From: Streptomyces akebiae
GTDB taxonomy: Bacteria; Actinomycetota; Actinomycetes; Streptomycetales; Streptomycetaceae
DNA length: 64,000 bases
NCBI RefSeq assembly: GCF_019599145.1
Contig: NZ_CP080647.1
Span: 2,294,001 to 2,358,000 of the forward strand
Direction: 5' to 3'
Within the stretch, counting starts at the first letter, position 1. The number at the start of each line of letters is the position of its first letter. Under the pieces are notes generated by a model. It was given only the letters and a program-made list of their open reading frames with translations, made no database searches and was not told the DNA's origin. Below are positions 1 to 7,971 of the stretch, one piece after another. Both the position numbers and the translations under genes were made by a program.

Positions 1-110
1 TTCTCCAGGCCCAGCGCGGGGCGGCCCCCGTGCGCCTCGGCCGGCGCGGCCGCCAGGACGGTGCCCAGGGTCGCGGCCGCCGTCAGCGCGGCGACGGTGA
101 AACGTCTCAT
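1..110 (-). CDS. Secreted protein, N-terminal fragment
   Basis: Only the first 36 codons are inside the window; the gene continues past base 1. It starts at ATG 110-108 behind a strong GGAGGAG ribosome site. The visible residues form a signal peptide: MRRFT, then an Ala/Leu-rich core, with likely cleavage after AEA just before HGGRP. The mature protein is not visible, so its function is unknown. It is divergent from the PL4 lyase gene and shares its upstream region with it, which fits a secreted carbohydrate enzyme, but that is inference from context only. Confidence 0.75.
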   Translation of the reverse strand, partial: MRRFTVAALTAAATLGTVLAAAPAEAHGGRPALGLE

Positions 111-164
111 TGCGGCTCCTCCGAGGTGATGACATGACCCGGCGGCTGGACGGTACATCGTTTG

Positions 165-176
165 GCAAGCGCTTTC
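165..176. promoter_or_regulatory. LacI-type operator upstream of PL4 gene
   Basis: GCAAGCGCTTTC, with a perfect AAGCGCTT core and the central CG typical of LacI/GalR operators. It lies between the divergent starts at 110 and 305. It matches, with one change, the reverse complement of the site in front of the LacI gene at 34874 (34776-34787). Confidence 0.55.
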
Positions 177-304
177 TAGATGTCCGCCCATTTTCACAAG
201 ATTGTCAACTTCCCCACGGTGAAAGCCCTTTCGCGAAAACGATTCAACTGTCACCCTTCCGAATCACCCGCACTCCCCCCACGCACCTCCGAGGAGGCAC
301 CCCC

Positions 305-1987
305 ATGTCCGGATCCCCCGACCGCACGACGCTCGGCCGACGCGGCTTCGTCGTCGGTACCGCCGCCACCGCCGCCGGCGCCGCGCTCGCCGGGCCGCTG
401 GCCGGCACCGCCCGCGCCGCGACGTTCGGCTACAGCGACGACGGCACCAACTACGTGATCGACACCGGCGCGAACCTGGTGTTCAAGGTCAGGAAGAGCA
501 ACGGCGACCTGTCGTCGCTGGTCTACCGGGGCGTGGAGTACCAGGGCTACGGCGGCATGAACTCGCACATCGAGTCCGGCCTCGGCAGCTCCACCGTCAC
601 CATCAGGCAGTCCGGCTCGACGATCCTCGTCTCCGTCACCTACGGCACGCTGAGGCACTACTACGCGGCCCGCAGCGGCGAGAACAACGTCTACCTGTGG
701 ACCAACAAGGCCGACACCTCGGTCTCCGCGACCCGCTTCATCGTGCGCGTGAAGGCGGGCCTGTTCCTCAACGACCAGCCCGACTCCTACACCTACGCGC
801 CCACCACCATCGAAGCCTCGGACGTGTTCAGGAAGTCCGACGGCCAGACCCGCTCGAAGCACTTCTCCAGACTCCGCGTCATGGACTACGACTACGTCGG
901 CTGGACGACCGGCAGCGTGGGCCTGTGGATGGTGCGCAGCAACCACGAGAAGGCCTCCGGCGGCCCCTTCTACCGCTCCCTGCTGCGCCACCAGAGCGCG
1001 GACGGCGGCGGCCTCTACGAGATCCTGTACTACGGCCAGAACCAGACCGAGGAGCAGCGGTTCGGCCTCCAGGGCCCGTACGTCATCGCCTTCACGGACG
1101 GCGGGGCGCCCTCCTCGTCGCTGTTCCCGGGCACCCTGACCACCTCGTGGGCGGACTCGCTCGGCCTGTCCGGGTACGTCTCCGCGAGCGGCCGGGGCCG
1201 GGTGGCGGGCGTCGGCATCACCGGGCGCGACACGGCGTACGCGTACACGGTGGGGCTCGCCAACTCCGCCGCGCAGTACTGGGGTTCGGCTCGGGCGTCG
1301 GACGGCTACTACGCCATCTCCGGGGTGCTTCCGGGGACGTACACGCTCACGGTCTTCAAGGGTGAGCTGGCGGTGTACACGACCTCGGTGACGGTCACGG
1401 CGGGCGGGACGACGACGCTGAACTCGATCGCGATCCCGTCCACCAACGATCCGTCGAACGCGTCCGCGATCTGGCGGATCAACGACTGGAACGGCACGCC
1501 GAGCGGATTCAAGAACGCCGACCTGATGACGTACGCGCATCCGTCGGACACGCGGGCGGCCGCCTGGACCGGCAATGTGGTGATCGGCAGCGGAAGCGAG
1601 ACCTCGGCCTTTCCCTGCTACCTCTGGAAGGACGTGAACAGCGGTCTCCTCGTCTACTTCCGGCTGACCGCCGCGCAGGCCGCCGCCGCCCACACCCTGC
1701 GCATCGGGGTGACGACGGCCTACGCCAACGGCCGGCCGCAGGTCGTCGTGAACGACACCTGGACCTCGGCGATCCCCTCCCCGCCCACCCAGCCGAACAC
1801 GCGGTCCCTGACCAACGGGTCCTACCGGGGCAACAACCACACGTTCACCTACAGCGTCCCGGCGTCCGCCTGGCTGGCGGACACGAGTCAGTACAACGTG
1901 CTGAGGATCAACGTGGTGAGCGGTTCGGGGACGACCTCCTATCTCAGTGCGGGGACGTCGATCGACGCGATCGACCTGCTGAACTGA
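305..1987 (+). CDS. Rhamnogalacturonan lyase, PL4 family
   Basis: 560-aa secreted enzyme, predicted to cleave the rhamnogalacturonan I backbone by beta-elimination. ATG 305 follows a GGAGG site; an in-frame start further upstream at 110 would bury the signal peptide. Residues 1-38 are a Tat signal (GRRGF, Ala-rich core). Residues about 40-345 form the N-terminal beta-sandwich lyase domain of rhamnogalacturonan lyases. A fibronectin-III-like middle domain follows at about 365-445 (YYAISGVLPGTYTLTVFKG), then a C-terminal CBM-like domain beginning around WRINDWNGTPSGFKNAD. Length and domain order match bacterial and fungal PL4 enzymes. Catalytic residues were not aligned. A LacI-type site lies 129 bp upstream. 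The neighbouring GH43 genes would remove the arabinan and galactan side chains of the same polymer. Confidence 0.85.
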   Translation: MSGSPDRTTLGRRGFVVGTAATAAGAALAGPLAGTARAATFGYSDDGTNYVIDTGANLVFKVRKSNGDLSSLVYRGVEYQGYGGMNSHIESGLGSSTVTIRQSGSTILVSVTYGTLRHYYAARSGENNVYLWTNKADTSVSATRFIVRVKAGLFLNDQPDSYTYAPTTIEASDVFRKSDGQTRSKHFSRLRVMDYDYVGWTTGSVGLWMVRSNHEKASGGPFYRSLLRHQSADGGGLYEILYYGQNQTEEQRFGLQGPYVIAFTDGGAPSSSLFPGTLTTSWADSLGLSGYVSASGRGRVAGVGITGRDTAYAYTVGLANSAAQYWGSARASDGYYAISGVLPGTYTLTVFKGELAVYTTSVTVTAGGTTTLNSIAIPSTNDPSNASAIWRINDWNGTPSGFKNADLMTYAHPSDTRAAAWTGNVVIGSGSETSAFPCYLWKDVNSGLLVYFRLTAAQAAAAHTLRIGVTTAYANGRPQVVVNDTWTSAIPSPPTQPNTRSLTNGSYRGNNHTFTYSVPASAWLADTSQYNVLRINVVSGSGTTSYLSAGTSIDAIDLLN

Positions 1988-1994
1988 TCGTCCG

Positions 1995-3407
1995 TCATGT
2001 TCCGCGCGTCCACTGCTGGTTGGTGCCGCCGTTGCACGCGTACGTGATGACGGCGGCGCCGTCGGCGATGGACGCGCCGTTGACGTCCAGGCATTCGCCG
2101 GTCGCGCGGGACTTGACGTTCACATAGGAGCCGGTGGTGGTGAGCGAGAACTGCTGGGCGGTGGAGGAGGAGTTGCAGTTCTCCTGGGTGACCGTGTTGG
2201 CGTTCTCCTGGACGCACAGGGAGCTGTGCCGGGTCATCAGCTGGTAGTAGCCGCCGCCGACGGACTTGAACCAGTACTTCTGGTTGTTGCCGCCGTTGCA
2301 GGTGTACTGCTTGATCTGGGCTCCCGCCCACTGCGACTGGCTGGTGACGTCGGCGCACTTGGACGAGTGGCGCGCGATCAGCGTGTTGTACGTGGCGCTG
2401 GTACCGCTGATCGTGCCGGTGGCCGTGTCGACGGTGACCTCGGGCGACCAGGACATCGACATGGTGGTCGAGGTCGGGAAGGTCAGCGGCAGCCAGACGT
2501 AGCGGGAGTCGTTGACCGTGCCGCCGAAGGAGTTGCCCCAGCGGTCACCCATGTAGAGGTACGAGGTGGTCGACGTGCCCTGCACGGGCAGGACGTACGC
2601 GGTCTGCGAGCCGAAGGTGGTGGAGTCGCCGACGTTGGCCATGGCGGTCCAGGGGCCCGCGATGTTGGTGGCGGTGGCGTACTGCTGCTGGTTGGGGTTC
2701 CAGCCGGTGGCGCCCGAGGTCAGCATGAAGTAGACGTTGCCCCGCTTGAACAGGGCCGGGGCCTCGCGGTGGCCGCCGTGCCAGGGGTCGGCGACGAGGG
2801 CGGCGATGCCCGTGTAGTCGGCGGTGAGCCGGTAGATCTGGAGGTCGTAGTTCTCGCGGGCCGCCGAGATCATGTAGCCGGTGCCGTCGGTGTCCACGAA
2901 GGTGGTGATGTCACGGGACATGTGGGTGCCGAGCGGGCGGAAGCTGCCCTGCCAGGTGTAGTTCCCGTCGACGGTGTCGGAGACGGCGACGGCCGCGCGG
3001 GCCTCGCTGTAGTCGACGCCGTTCTCCTTGTGCATCCACATCACGTACTTGCCGGTGGCGGCGTTGTACATGACCTTCGGCCGCTCGATGTTGGCGGTCG
3101 CCAGCTCGGGGTCGGTGGCCTCGGTCAGGACGTTGTTGCGGAACTCCCAGCTCTTCAGGTCCGTGGAGCGGTAGGCCGACACGTACCGGAAGGTGTTGTC
3201 GGGGTTCCGGTGCTCACCGAACCAGTAGTAGTACGACCCGACCTTGATGACCCCGCCGCCGTGGGCGTGCAGGGGGTTGCCGGAGGTGTCCGTGAACTGG
3301 GTGCCGTTGGGGACTGTCTGTGGTGCCGCCTGGGCGGGGCCGGCGGTCACGAGGGCGCCGGCCAGCGCCAGACAGAGCGCGAGGAGCATCGCGTACGCAC
3401 GTCTCAT
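1995..3407 (-). CDS. GH43 galactanase-like enzyme with ricin-type lectin domain
   Basis: 470-aa secreted protein. ATG 3407 is preceded by AAGGAGAG. Residues 1-27 are a Sec signal peptide ending AQA. Residues about 30-335 are a five-bladed propeller of the GH43 exo-beta-1,3-galactanase branch, recognisable from HAHGGGVIKVGSYYYWFGEH near the start. Residues about 340-470 are a beta-trefoil carbohydrate-binding domain (CBM13/ricin B), with the Q-x-W block NQQWTRGT at the end and three related repeats. GH43 plus CBM13 is the layout of known Streptomyces exo-beta-1,3-galactanases, so arabinogalactan or galactan side chains are the likely substrate. Exact linkage cannot be fixed from sequence. The start is 11 bases after the stop of the upstream GH43 gene, so the two are one operon. 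Confidence 0.82.
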   Translation of the reverse strand: MRRAYAMLLALCLALAGALVTAGPAQAAPQTVPNGTQFTDTSGNPLHAHGGGVIKVGSYYYWFGEHRNPDNTFRYVSAYRSTDLKSWEFRNNVLTEATDPELATANIERPKVMYNAATGKYVMWMHKENGVDYSEARAAVAVSDTVDGNYTWQGSFRPLGTHMSRDITTFVDTDGTGYMISAARENYDLQIYRLTADYTGIAALVADPWHGGHREAPALFKRGNVYFMLTSGATGWNPNQQQYATATNIAGPWTAMANVGDSTTFGSQTAYVLPVQGTSTTSYLYMGDRWGNSFGGTVNDSRYVWLPLTFPTSTTMSMSWSPEVTVDTATGTISGTSATYNTLIARHSSKCADVTSQSQWAGAQIKQYTCNGGNNQKYWFKSVGGGYYQLMTRHSSLCVQENANTVTQENCNSSSTAQQFSLTTTGSYVNVKSRATGECLDVNGASIADGAAVITYACNGGTNQQWTRGT

Positions 3408-3418
3408 CTCAGCTCTCC

Positions 3419-4492
3419 TTACCGGGTGTTCGAGGTGGGTGAGTCGGCCACGGGAATGCCGAAGTCGGGGGTGCCGTCGGGGTTCCAGCCGAGGCGTTGG
3501 ACGCGGGTGTGGCGGTTGGGGTCGTTGAGGGGGTCGCCGACGATGTCCTTGTACTGGCGGGCGTGGTAGACGAGGACGTCGGTACGGCCGTCCTCGGCGA
3601 CGGTGAAGCTGTTGTGGCCCGGCCCGTACTGCTTGGTGGTGTCGTTGCTGGTGAAGACCGGTGTCGGGGACTTCGACCAGTTGGCCGGGTTCATGAGGTC
3701 GGCGTCCGCGTCGACGGTCAGCAGGCCCATGCAGTAGTTCGAGTCGGTCGCGCTCGCCGAGTAGGTCATGAAGAGCCGGCCGTTGCGCTTGATCACCGAC
3801 GGGCCTTCGTTGACCTTGAAGCCGATGACCTCCCAGTCCAACTCAGGTGTGGTGAGTCGCACCTGAGGTCCCGTCAGGGTCAGCGGGTCGGCCATCCGGG
3901 ACAGCCAGACCGCGGTGTTGTTGTTCATCCCGGGCTCGTGCTGCGCCCACGCGAGATAGCGGGAGCCCCGGTGGGTGAAGGTGGTGGCGTCCAGGGAGAA
4001 GGTCTCCCAGGCCGTCTTCAACTGCCCGCGCTCGACCCAGGTGCCCTTGAAGGGGTTCGGGTGGGAGTTCTCCAGGACCCAGATGCGGATCGCCCAGATG
4101 TCCTCGGCGGGCGCGGAGGCGAAGTAGATGTACCACTTGCCGTCGATGCGGTGGATCTCGGGCGCCCAGATGTGCGCGCCCATCACTCCCGTCTCGTGCT
4201 TGCGCCAGATCACGGACTCGGCCGCCGTCGACAGCCCGCGCAGCGTGCGGGACCTGCGCAGGATGATCCGGTCGTACTCGGGCGCGGTCGCCGTGAAGTA
4301 GTAGAAGCCGTCGGTGTGGCGGTTGATGTGCGGATCGGCGCGGTTGCGGACCAGCGGGTTGACGTAGGGCGGCCGGGAACCGGCCGCGTGGGCGGCGGTC
4401 GCGGGCATCGCCGTGAGGGCGCCGGCGGCCAGGGCGCCCTTCAGGAGCAGACGGCGGTTCGGGGGTTCGGGGACGGTGTGGTCGCGGCCCAT
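3419..4492 (-). CDS. GH43 alpha-L-arabinofuranosidase / arabinanase-like
   Basis: 357-aa secreted glycosidase. The start is taken at ATG 4492, behind GAGAGGAAG, because it begins a clean Tat signal (NRRLLLKG, Ala-rich core, cut near AAHAAG). A longer in-frame start at 4561 adds an unlikely hydrophobic-aromatic extension. The mature region is one GH43 propeller: the early Asp is in NRADPHI, and GVMGAHIWAPEIHRIDGKWY and the KVNEGPSV Glu block are present. The best family resemblance is to exo-1,5-alpha-L-arabinofuranosidases (GH43_26 type). No carbohydrate-binding domain is attached. It is first in an operon with the galactanase-like gene and divergent from the repeat protein at 4700, sharing a 207-bp promoter region. 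Confidence 0.8.
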   Translation of the reverse strand: MGRDHTVPEPPNRRLLLKGALAAGALTAMPATAAHAAGSRPPYVNPLVRNRADPHINRHTDGFYYFTATAPEYDRIILRRSRTLRGLSTAAESVIWRKHETGVMGAHIWAPEIHRIDGKWYIYFASAPAEDIWAIRIWVLENSHPNPFKGTWVERGQLKTAWETFSLDATTFTHRGSRYLAWAQHEPGMNNNTAVWLSRMADPLTLTGPQVRLTTPELDWEVIGFKVNEGPSVIKRNGRLFMTYSASATDSNYCMGLLTVDADADLMNPANWSKSPTPVFTSNDTTKQYGPGHNSFTVAEDGRTDVLVYHARQYKDIVGDPLNDPNRHTRVQRLGWNPDGTPDFGIPVADSPTSNTR

Positions 4493-4699
4493 GCGGCTTC
4501 CTCTCGGAGGGGGGAACAAAAGGAAACAGAAATGTTCGACATATCGCACAAGATCTTTCATTCCGAACGCCGAAAAGGTAAGGGCGTGTTACGGGGAGGT
4601 CAACGGGTTGCGCGAGACCAACACAAGCTCACAGGAGCAGAACCGGGGTCCTCGCGAGATTTCTGTTATCGAGGCGGCCTCCGAACCGTCACCCATGAC

Positions 4700-6817
4700 G
4701 TGCGCACCCCTCTCCACAAGACAGCGTCGGCCGCCGGAGCCCTGGCGGTCACCGCCCTGCTGCTCGGCGCCCCGAACGCGACCGCCGCCGGCCCGCGCGA
4801 TGTGACCGCCGACGTCCTGGCCGGGCGGAACGTCACGCTCGCCGGGGACACCGTGGTGACCGTGCCGTCCGGGACGACCACGTACGACGGTGTGTTCAGC
4901 GGCACCGGCACCCTCACCGTGCGCGGCACCGGGACGCTGGTCCTCACCCGGGACAGCGACTTCACCCTGCCCGAGTCCCGGCGACGGCAGAGCGTGCGGA
5001 TCCTCGGCGGCAACCACCCGTACGTCACCGTCACCCGCCCGGACCCGCCCGCCGTGACCGTCGCCAGGGGCGCGACCCTGCAGTACGGGAACAGCGGCTC
5101 GACCGGCGTGATCGGCCACTACCCGTACGGCACCCCGGCGTTCCGGCTCAACCAGAACAACATCCGGGTCGACGGCACCCTGCGGCTCGCCCTGAAGGAC
5201 GTCGCGTACAACCTCGGCACCATCAGCGGCTCCGGCCTGGTCAGCCAGCCGAGGTTCCTCTGGGCCACCTGGGACCTGTCGGGCACCCACCCCTTCACCG
5301 GGGTCATCGACAACGGCACCCAGGTGAACGCCGGGCGCCCGGAGTTCGCGACCTCGCTGCCGAACGCGCGCAAGGTGCTCAACCAGGGCACCTGGACCGT
5401 CGACACCCCCCTGGGCCGGACGGTGACCCAGGGCATGGACTTCTACCAGCGCGAGTACGGCAGCGACATCAACGTCCAGTCGCGGCCGGGGGGCAAAGTG
5501 ATCCTCACCGGGCAGTACAGCTGGTCGGACCGGGGCGGCGACACCAACCCCTCGCTCAGCGACCCCGCGCTGAACTGGACGCCCGCGCGCAAGAACGTGA
5601 ACAAGCGGGGCACCAACATCAAGGGCGCGAACGTCCAGTGGGGCGACGGGACGACGAACAAGATCTTCATGCCGGGCACGGCCGAGACGGTCTACATCAA
5701 CCTGCTGGCGGCCCGGTCGCGTTCCCTGCTCACGTTCGACTACAACGGGCCCGTCACCCTGGGCGCCCCCATCGGCGGCGGCCGCTTCCACGACACGCTC
5801 TCCGCGCCCGGCGCCGGGGACGTCGTCGTCAAGGGCACCAAGGGCAACGACGTCACCTTCGCCGCCGTGCAGCACTACAACGGCTCGACGACGGTCGAGA
5901 AGGGCGCGGTGCTGCGGCTGGGCAGCGGCAGGCGGGGCGGCGACGGCGGGCTCTACACGAGGGGCGACCTCCACAGGGTCGTCGACGACGGTGCGCTGAT
6001 CGTCCGGAACGTCGCCAGGCCGGTGTCGCTGTCCCGGATCAGCGGCAGCGGCTCGTTCACGCAGTCCGGCACCGCGACGACGACACTGACGGGCAGCCAG
6101 GTGACGTACACCGGGCGGACGACCGTCACGAAGGGCACGCTCGCGCTCCGTGCGGGGGCCACCCTGGCACGCAGCGAGGGAATCCGGCTCACCACACCGG
6201 GGGCGAGGCTCGACGTGGGCACGGCCGGGCTGCGGGTGGACCGCTCCCTGTCCGGCAAGGGCACGGTGGTCGGATCGGTGACCAACGCCGGTACGGTCGT
6301 GGCCGGCCTCCGGGTGACCGGCGGCTACACCCAGACCGGGCGGGGCCAACTGGTGCTGCGACAGGCGCCGTTGAAGGTGGCCGGTGCGGTACGGCTGGCG
6401 GGCGGCCTGGACTTCGCGGCCCTCGGCGCCGTCGGGGGCCCCGGGGACGAGATCACCGTCATCGACCACACCGGCGAGGGCGGCGTCACCGGTACGTTCA
6501 CAGGTCTGCGCGAGGGCACGAAGGTGCGACTGGCGGACAACACGTACCGGATCAGCTACCGGGGCGGCGACGGCAACGACGTCGTCCTGACCGCGACGAA
6601 GGCGGACGCGTCCCCGAAGACCAGGTCCGCGGCGGGCGCCGGCCCGGACGGCCGGGGCGCCGACACGCTGAACACCGGCGCCTCGGCCGACAGCGGCCCC
6701 GGCTGGTGGCCGTACGCCCTGGCCCTCGGCCTGCTCTGCGGCCTCGCCGTACCGATGGGCAGGCGCCGCGCCAGGAACCGCCGACGGGGCGGCGGCCGCC
6801 ACGCGGCGACGGGGTGA
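4700..6817 (+). CDS. Membrane-anchored beta-helix protein with autotransporter-type repeats
   Basis: 705-aa predicted surface protein. GTG 4700 is chosen because it starts a normal Sec signal (basic RTPLHK, hydrophobic core, cut near TAAG); the ribosome site is weak. Long stretches are Gly/Thr/Val-rich with short beta-strand repeats such as YNGSTTVEKGAVLRLGSG and YTGRTTVTKGTLALRAGA. This is the pattern of the autotransporter-associated beta-strand repeat, normally found in Gram-negative passenger domains. There is no beta-barrel here. The C-terminus instead carries TLNTG, about ten residues, one hydrophobic segment (PYALALGLLCGLAVPMG) and an Arg-rich tail, like a wall-sorting or membrane anchor. 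The middle section has no repeat I recognise and could carry enzymatic or binding function. Being divergent from GH43 genes, it may bind or cut plant polymers (inference). Confidence 0.72.
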   Translation: MRTPLHKTASAAGALAVTALLLGAPNATAAGPRDVTADVLAGRNVTLAGDTVVTVPSGTTTYDGVFSGTGTLTVRGTGTLVLTRDSDFTLPESRRRQSVRILGGNHPYVTVTRPDPPAVTVARGATLQYGNSGSTGVIGHYPYGTPAFRLNQNNIRVDGTLRLALKDVAYNLGTISGSGLVSQPRFLWATWDLSGTHPFTGVIDNGTQVNAGRPEFATSLPNARKVLNQGTWTVDTPLGRTVTQGMDFYQREYGSDINVQSRPGGKVILTGQYSWSDRGGDTNPSLSDPALNWTPARKNVNKRGTNIKGANVQWGDGTTNKIFMPGTAETVYINLLAARSRSLLTFDYNGPVTLGAPIGGGRFHDTLSAPGAGDVVVKGTKGNDVTFAAVQHYNGSTTVEKGAVLRLGSGRRGGDGGLYTRGDLHRVVDDGALIVRNVARPVSLSRISGSGSFTQSGTATTTLTGSQVTYTGRTTVTKGTLALRAGATLARSEGIRLTTPGARLDVGTAGLRVDRSLSGKGTVVGSVTNAGTVVAGLRVTGGYTQTGRGQLVLRQAPLKVAGAVRLAGGLDFAALGAVGGPGDEITVIDHTGEGGVTGTFTGLREGTKVRLADNTYRISYRGGDGNDVVLTATKADASPKTRSAAGAGPDGRGADTLNTGASADSGPGWWPYALALGLLCGLAVPMGRRRARNRRRGGGRHAATG

Positions 6818-6824
6818 GCCCGGC

Positions 6825-7181
6825 CTACGGCCGCACGTCGAGACGCACGAGCGCGCCGATCTCCACGAGTTGGTCGGGCAGCGCCAGGTCGGCAACGCCC
6901 ATGACCGTGCTGGTCGGCCGGTGCTCCCCGAAGTACTCGGCGTGCGGCCGTGCCGTCGTGTCGAAGTTCTCCCGCAGGTTCCTCACCAGCACCGTGGTCT
7001 CCACGATCCGGCTGCGCCCGGCCCCGAACTGCTTCAGCACCAGGTCCAGGTTCTCCAGCGTGGTGCGGACCTGCAGTTCGAAGTCGTCCGCACCCACGAA
7101 GTTCCCGTCGCGGTCGTGGGACAGCTGCCCCGACACGTAGACCGTGTCACCGACCTGCAGGATGGGCCCATGAGTCAGCAC
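6825..7181 (-). CDS. RidA (YjgF/YER057c/UK114) family protein
   Basis: About 118 aa from GTG 7181. The RidA signature is clear: DTVYVSGQLSHDRDG near the start, then QVRTTLENLDLVLKQFGAG, and VEIGALVRLD at the end. RidA proteins hydrolyse reactive enamine/imine intermediates from PLP enzymes; some relatives lack this activity. The start is uncertain. GTG 7229 (134 aa, closer to the usual 130) would overlap the divergent acetyltransferase gene by 60 bases; GTG 7181 overlaps it by 12. No in-frame ATG precedes the conserved block. It ends seven bases from the stop of the convergent gene at 4700-6817. Confidence 0.75.
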   Translation of the reverse strand: MLTHGPILQVGDTVYVSGQLSHDRDGNFVGADDFELQVRTTLENLDLVLKQFGAGRSRIVETTVLVRNLRENFDTTARPHAEYFGEHRPTSTVMGVADLALPDQLVEIGALVRLDVRP

Positions 7182-7739
7182 CCGGTGACCCTGACCAGGA
7201 TCACGCTCGATGACTGGAGGGCCGTTCACACGTGGGCCCGCCTGCCGGAGGTCTGCCGCTTCCAGCCCTGGGGGCCCAACACGGAGGAGCAGACACACGC
7301 CTTCGTGAAGGCCGCGGTCGAGGCCTGGTCGAGCACGCCGCAGCAGCGGTTCGCCCATGTGGCGCGCCTGGGTGACGACGTCGTGGGGATGGGCGAGCTG
7401 CAGGTCCGCAGTCACCGGCACAGGCAGGGCGAGATCTCCTACATCGTGCATCCGCGGGCATGGGGAAAGGGCGTCGGCACGGAGATCGGACGCCGGCTCC
7501 TCGCCCACGGCTTTGCCCGGTTGGGGCTGCATCGGATCTTCGCCACCTGCGACCCGCGGAACGTCGGCTCGTCCCGCGTGCTGACCAAGCTCGGCATGAC
7601 GTACGAGGGCCGCCTCCGCCACACCGCGTGGATCCGGGACGGGTGGCGGGACTCGTTGGTGTTCAGCGTGCTCGACGAGGAATGGAGCGCGGAGAACGCG
7701 GAGGAATGCCGCGGGTGGGACACCTGGTCGTCGGCGTGA
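7170..7739 (+). CDS. GNAT N-acetyltransferase (RimJ-like)
   Basis: 189 aa, ATG 7170. It belongs to the RimJ/RimL branch of GNAT acetyltransferases, which transfer acetyl from acetyl-CoA to an amine, often a protein N-terminus, antibiotic or polyamine. Visible features are an LTRITLDDW start, the beta-4 strand EISYIVHPRAWGKGVGTEIG with the Q/RxxGxG/A-type CoA loop, and the C-terminal IFATCDPRNVGSSRVLTKLGM followed by EGRLR. The acceptor cannot be predicted. Its 5' end overlaps the divergent RidA gene, so both promoters must lie inside each other's coding DNA. Confidence 0.85.
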   Translation: MSQHPVTLTRITLDDWRAVHTWARLPEVCRFQPWGPNTEEQTHAFVKAAVEAWSSTPQQRFAHVARLGDDVVGMGELQVRSHRHRQGEISYIVHPRAWGKGVGTEIGRRLLAHGFARLGLHRIFATCDPRNVGSSRVLTKLGMTYEGRLRHTAWIRDGWRDSLVFSVLDEEWSAENAEECRGWDTWSSA

Positions 7740-7971
7740 CGCCGGGACACCGGTCACAGGGGTGATGTCCGGTGCCGGCTCGGGATTGCCGTGAGGGACT
7801 GGCCCCGAGCCCGGCCTCCCACGTGGACGAGCGCCGGATGGACGACCGAGGTGACGACCATCGCGGAGGCAACCCCGCACTGCCGTGGTTCCGAGCGCGG
7901 CAGCCGGGACGCACGTACCCCTCCGTGCGGCTCGGCGCCACCCCCGCCCCCGTCGGCGCACCCGTCCGTGT

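Noticed and set aside
251..1840. 529-aa minus-strand open frame opposite the PL4 gene
   Set aside because: Arg/Gly/Val-rich shadow of a high-GC gene with no motif; the plus strand encodes a full PL4 enzyme.
2226..3569. 447-aa plus-strand frame opposite the GH43/lectin gene
   Set aside because: Shadow frame; Val/Gly/Asp-rich with no family resemblance.
4700..6817. Canonical sortase substrate
   Set aside because: The C-terminal TLNTG is not LPxTG or LAxTG; only the TM-plus-Arg tail is certain.
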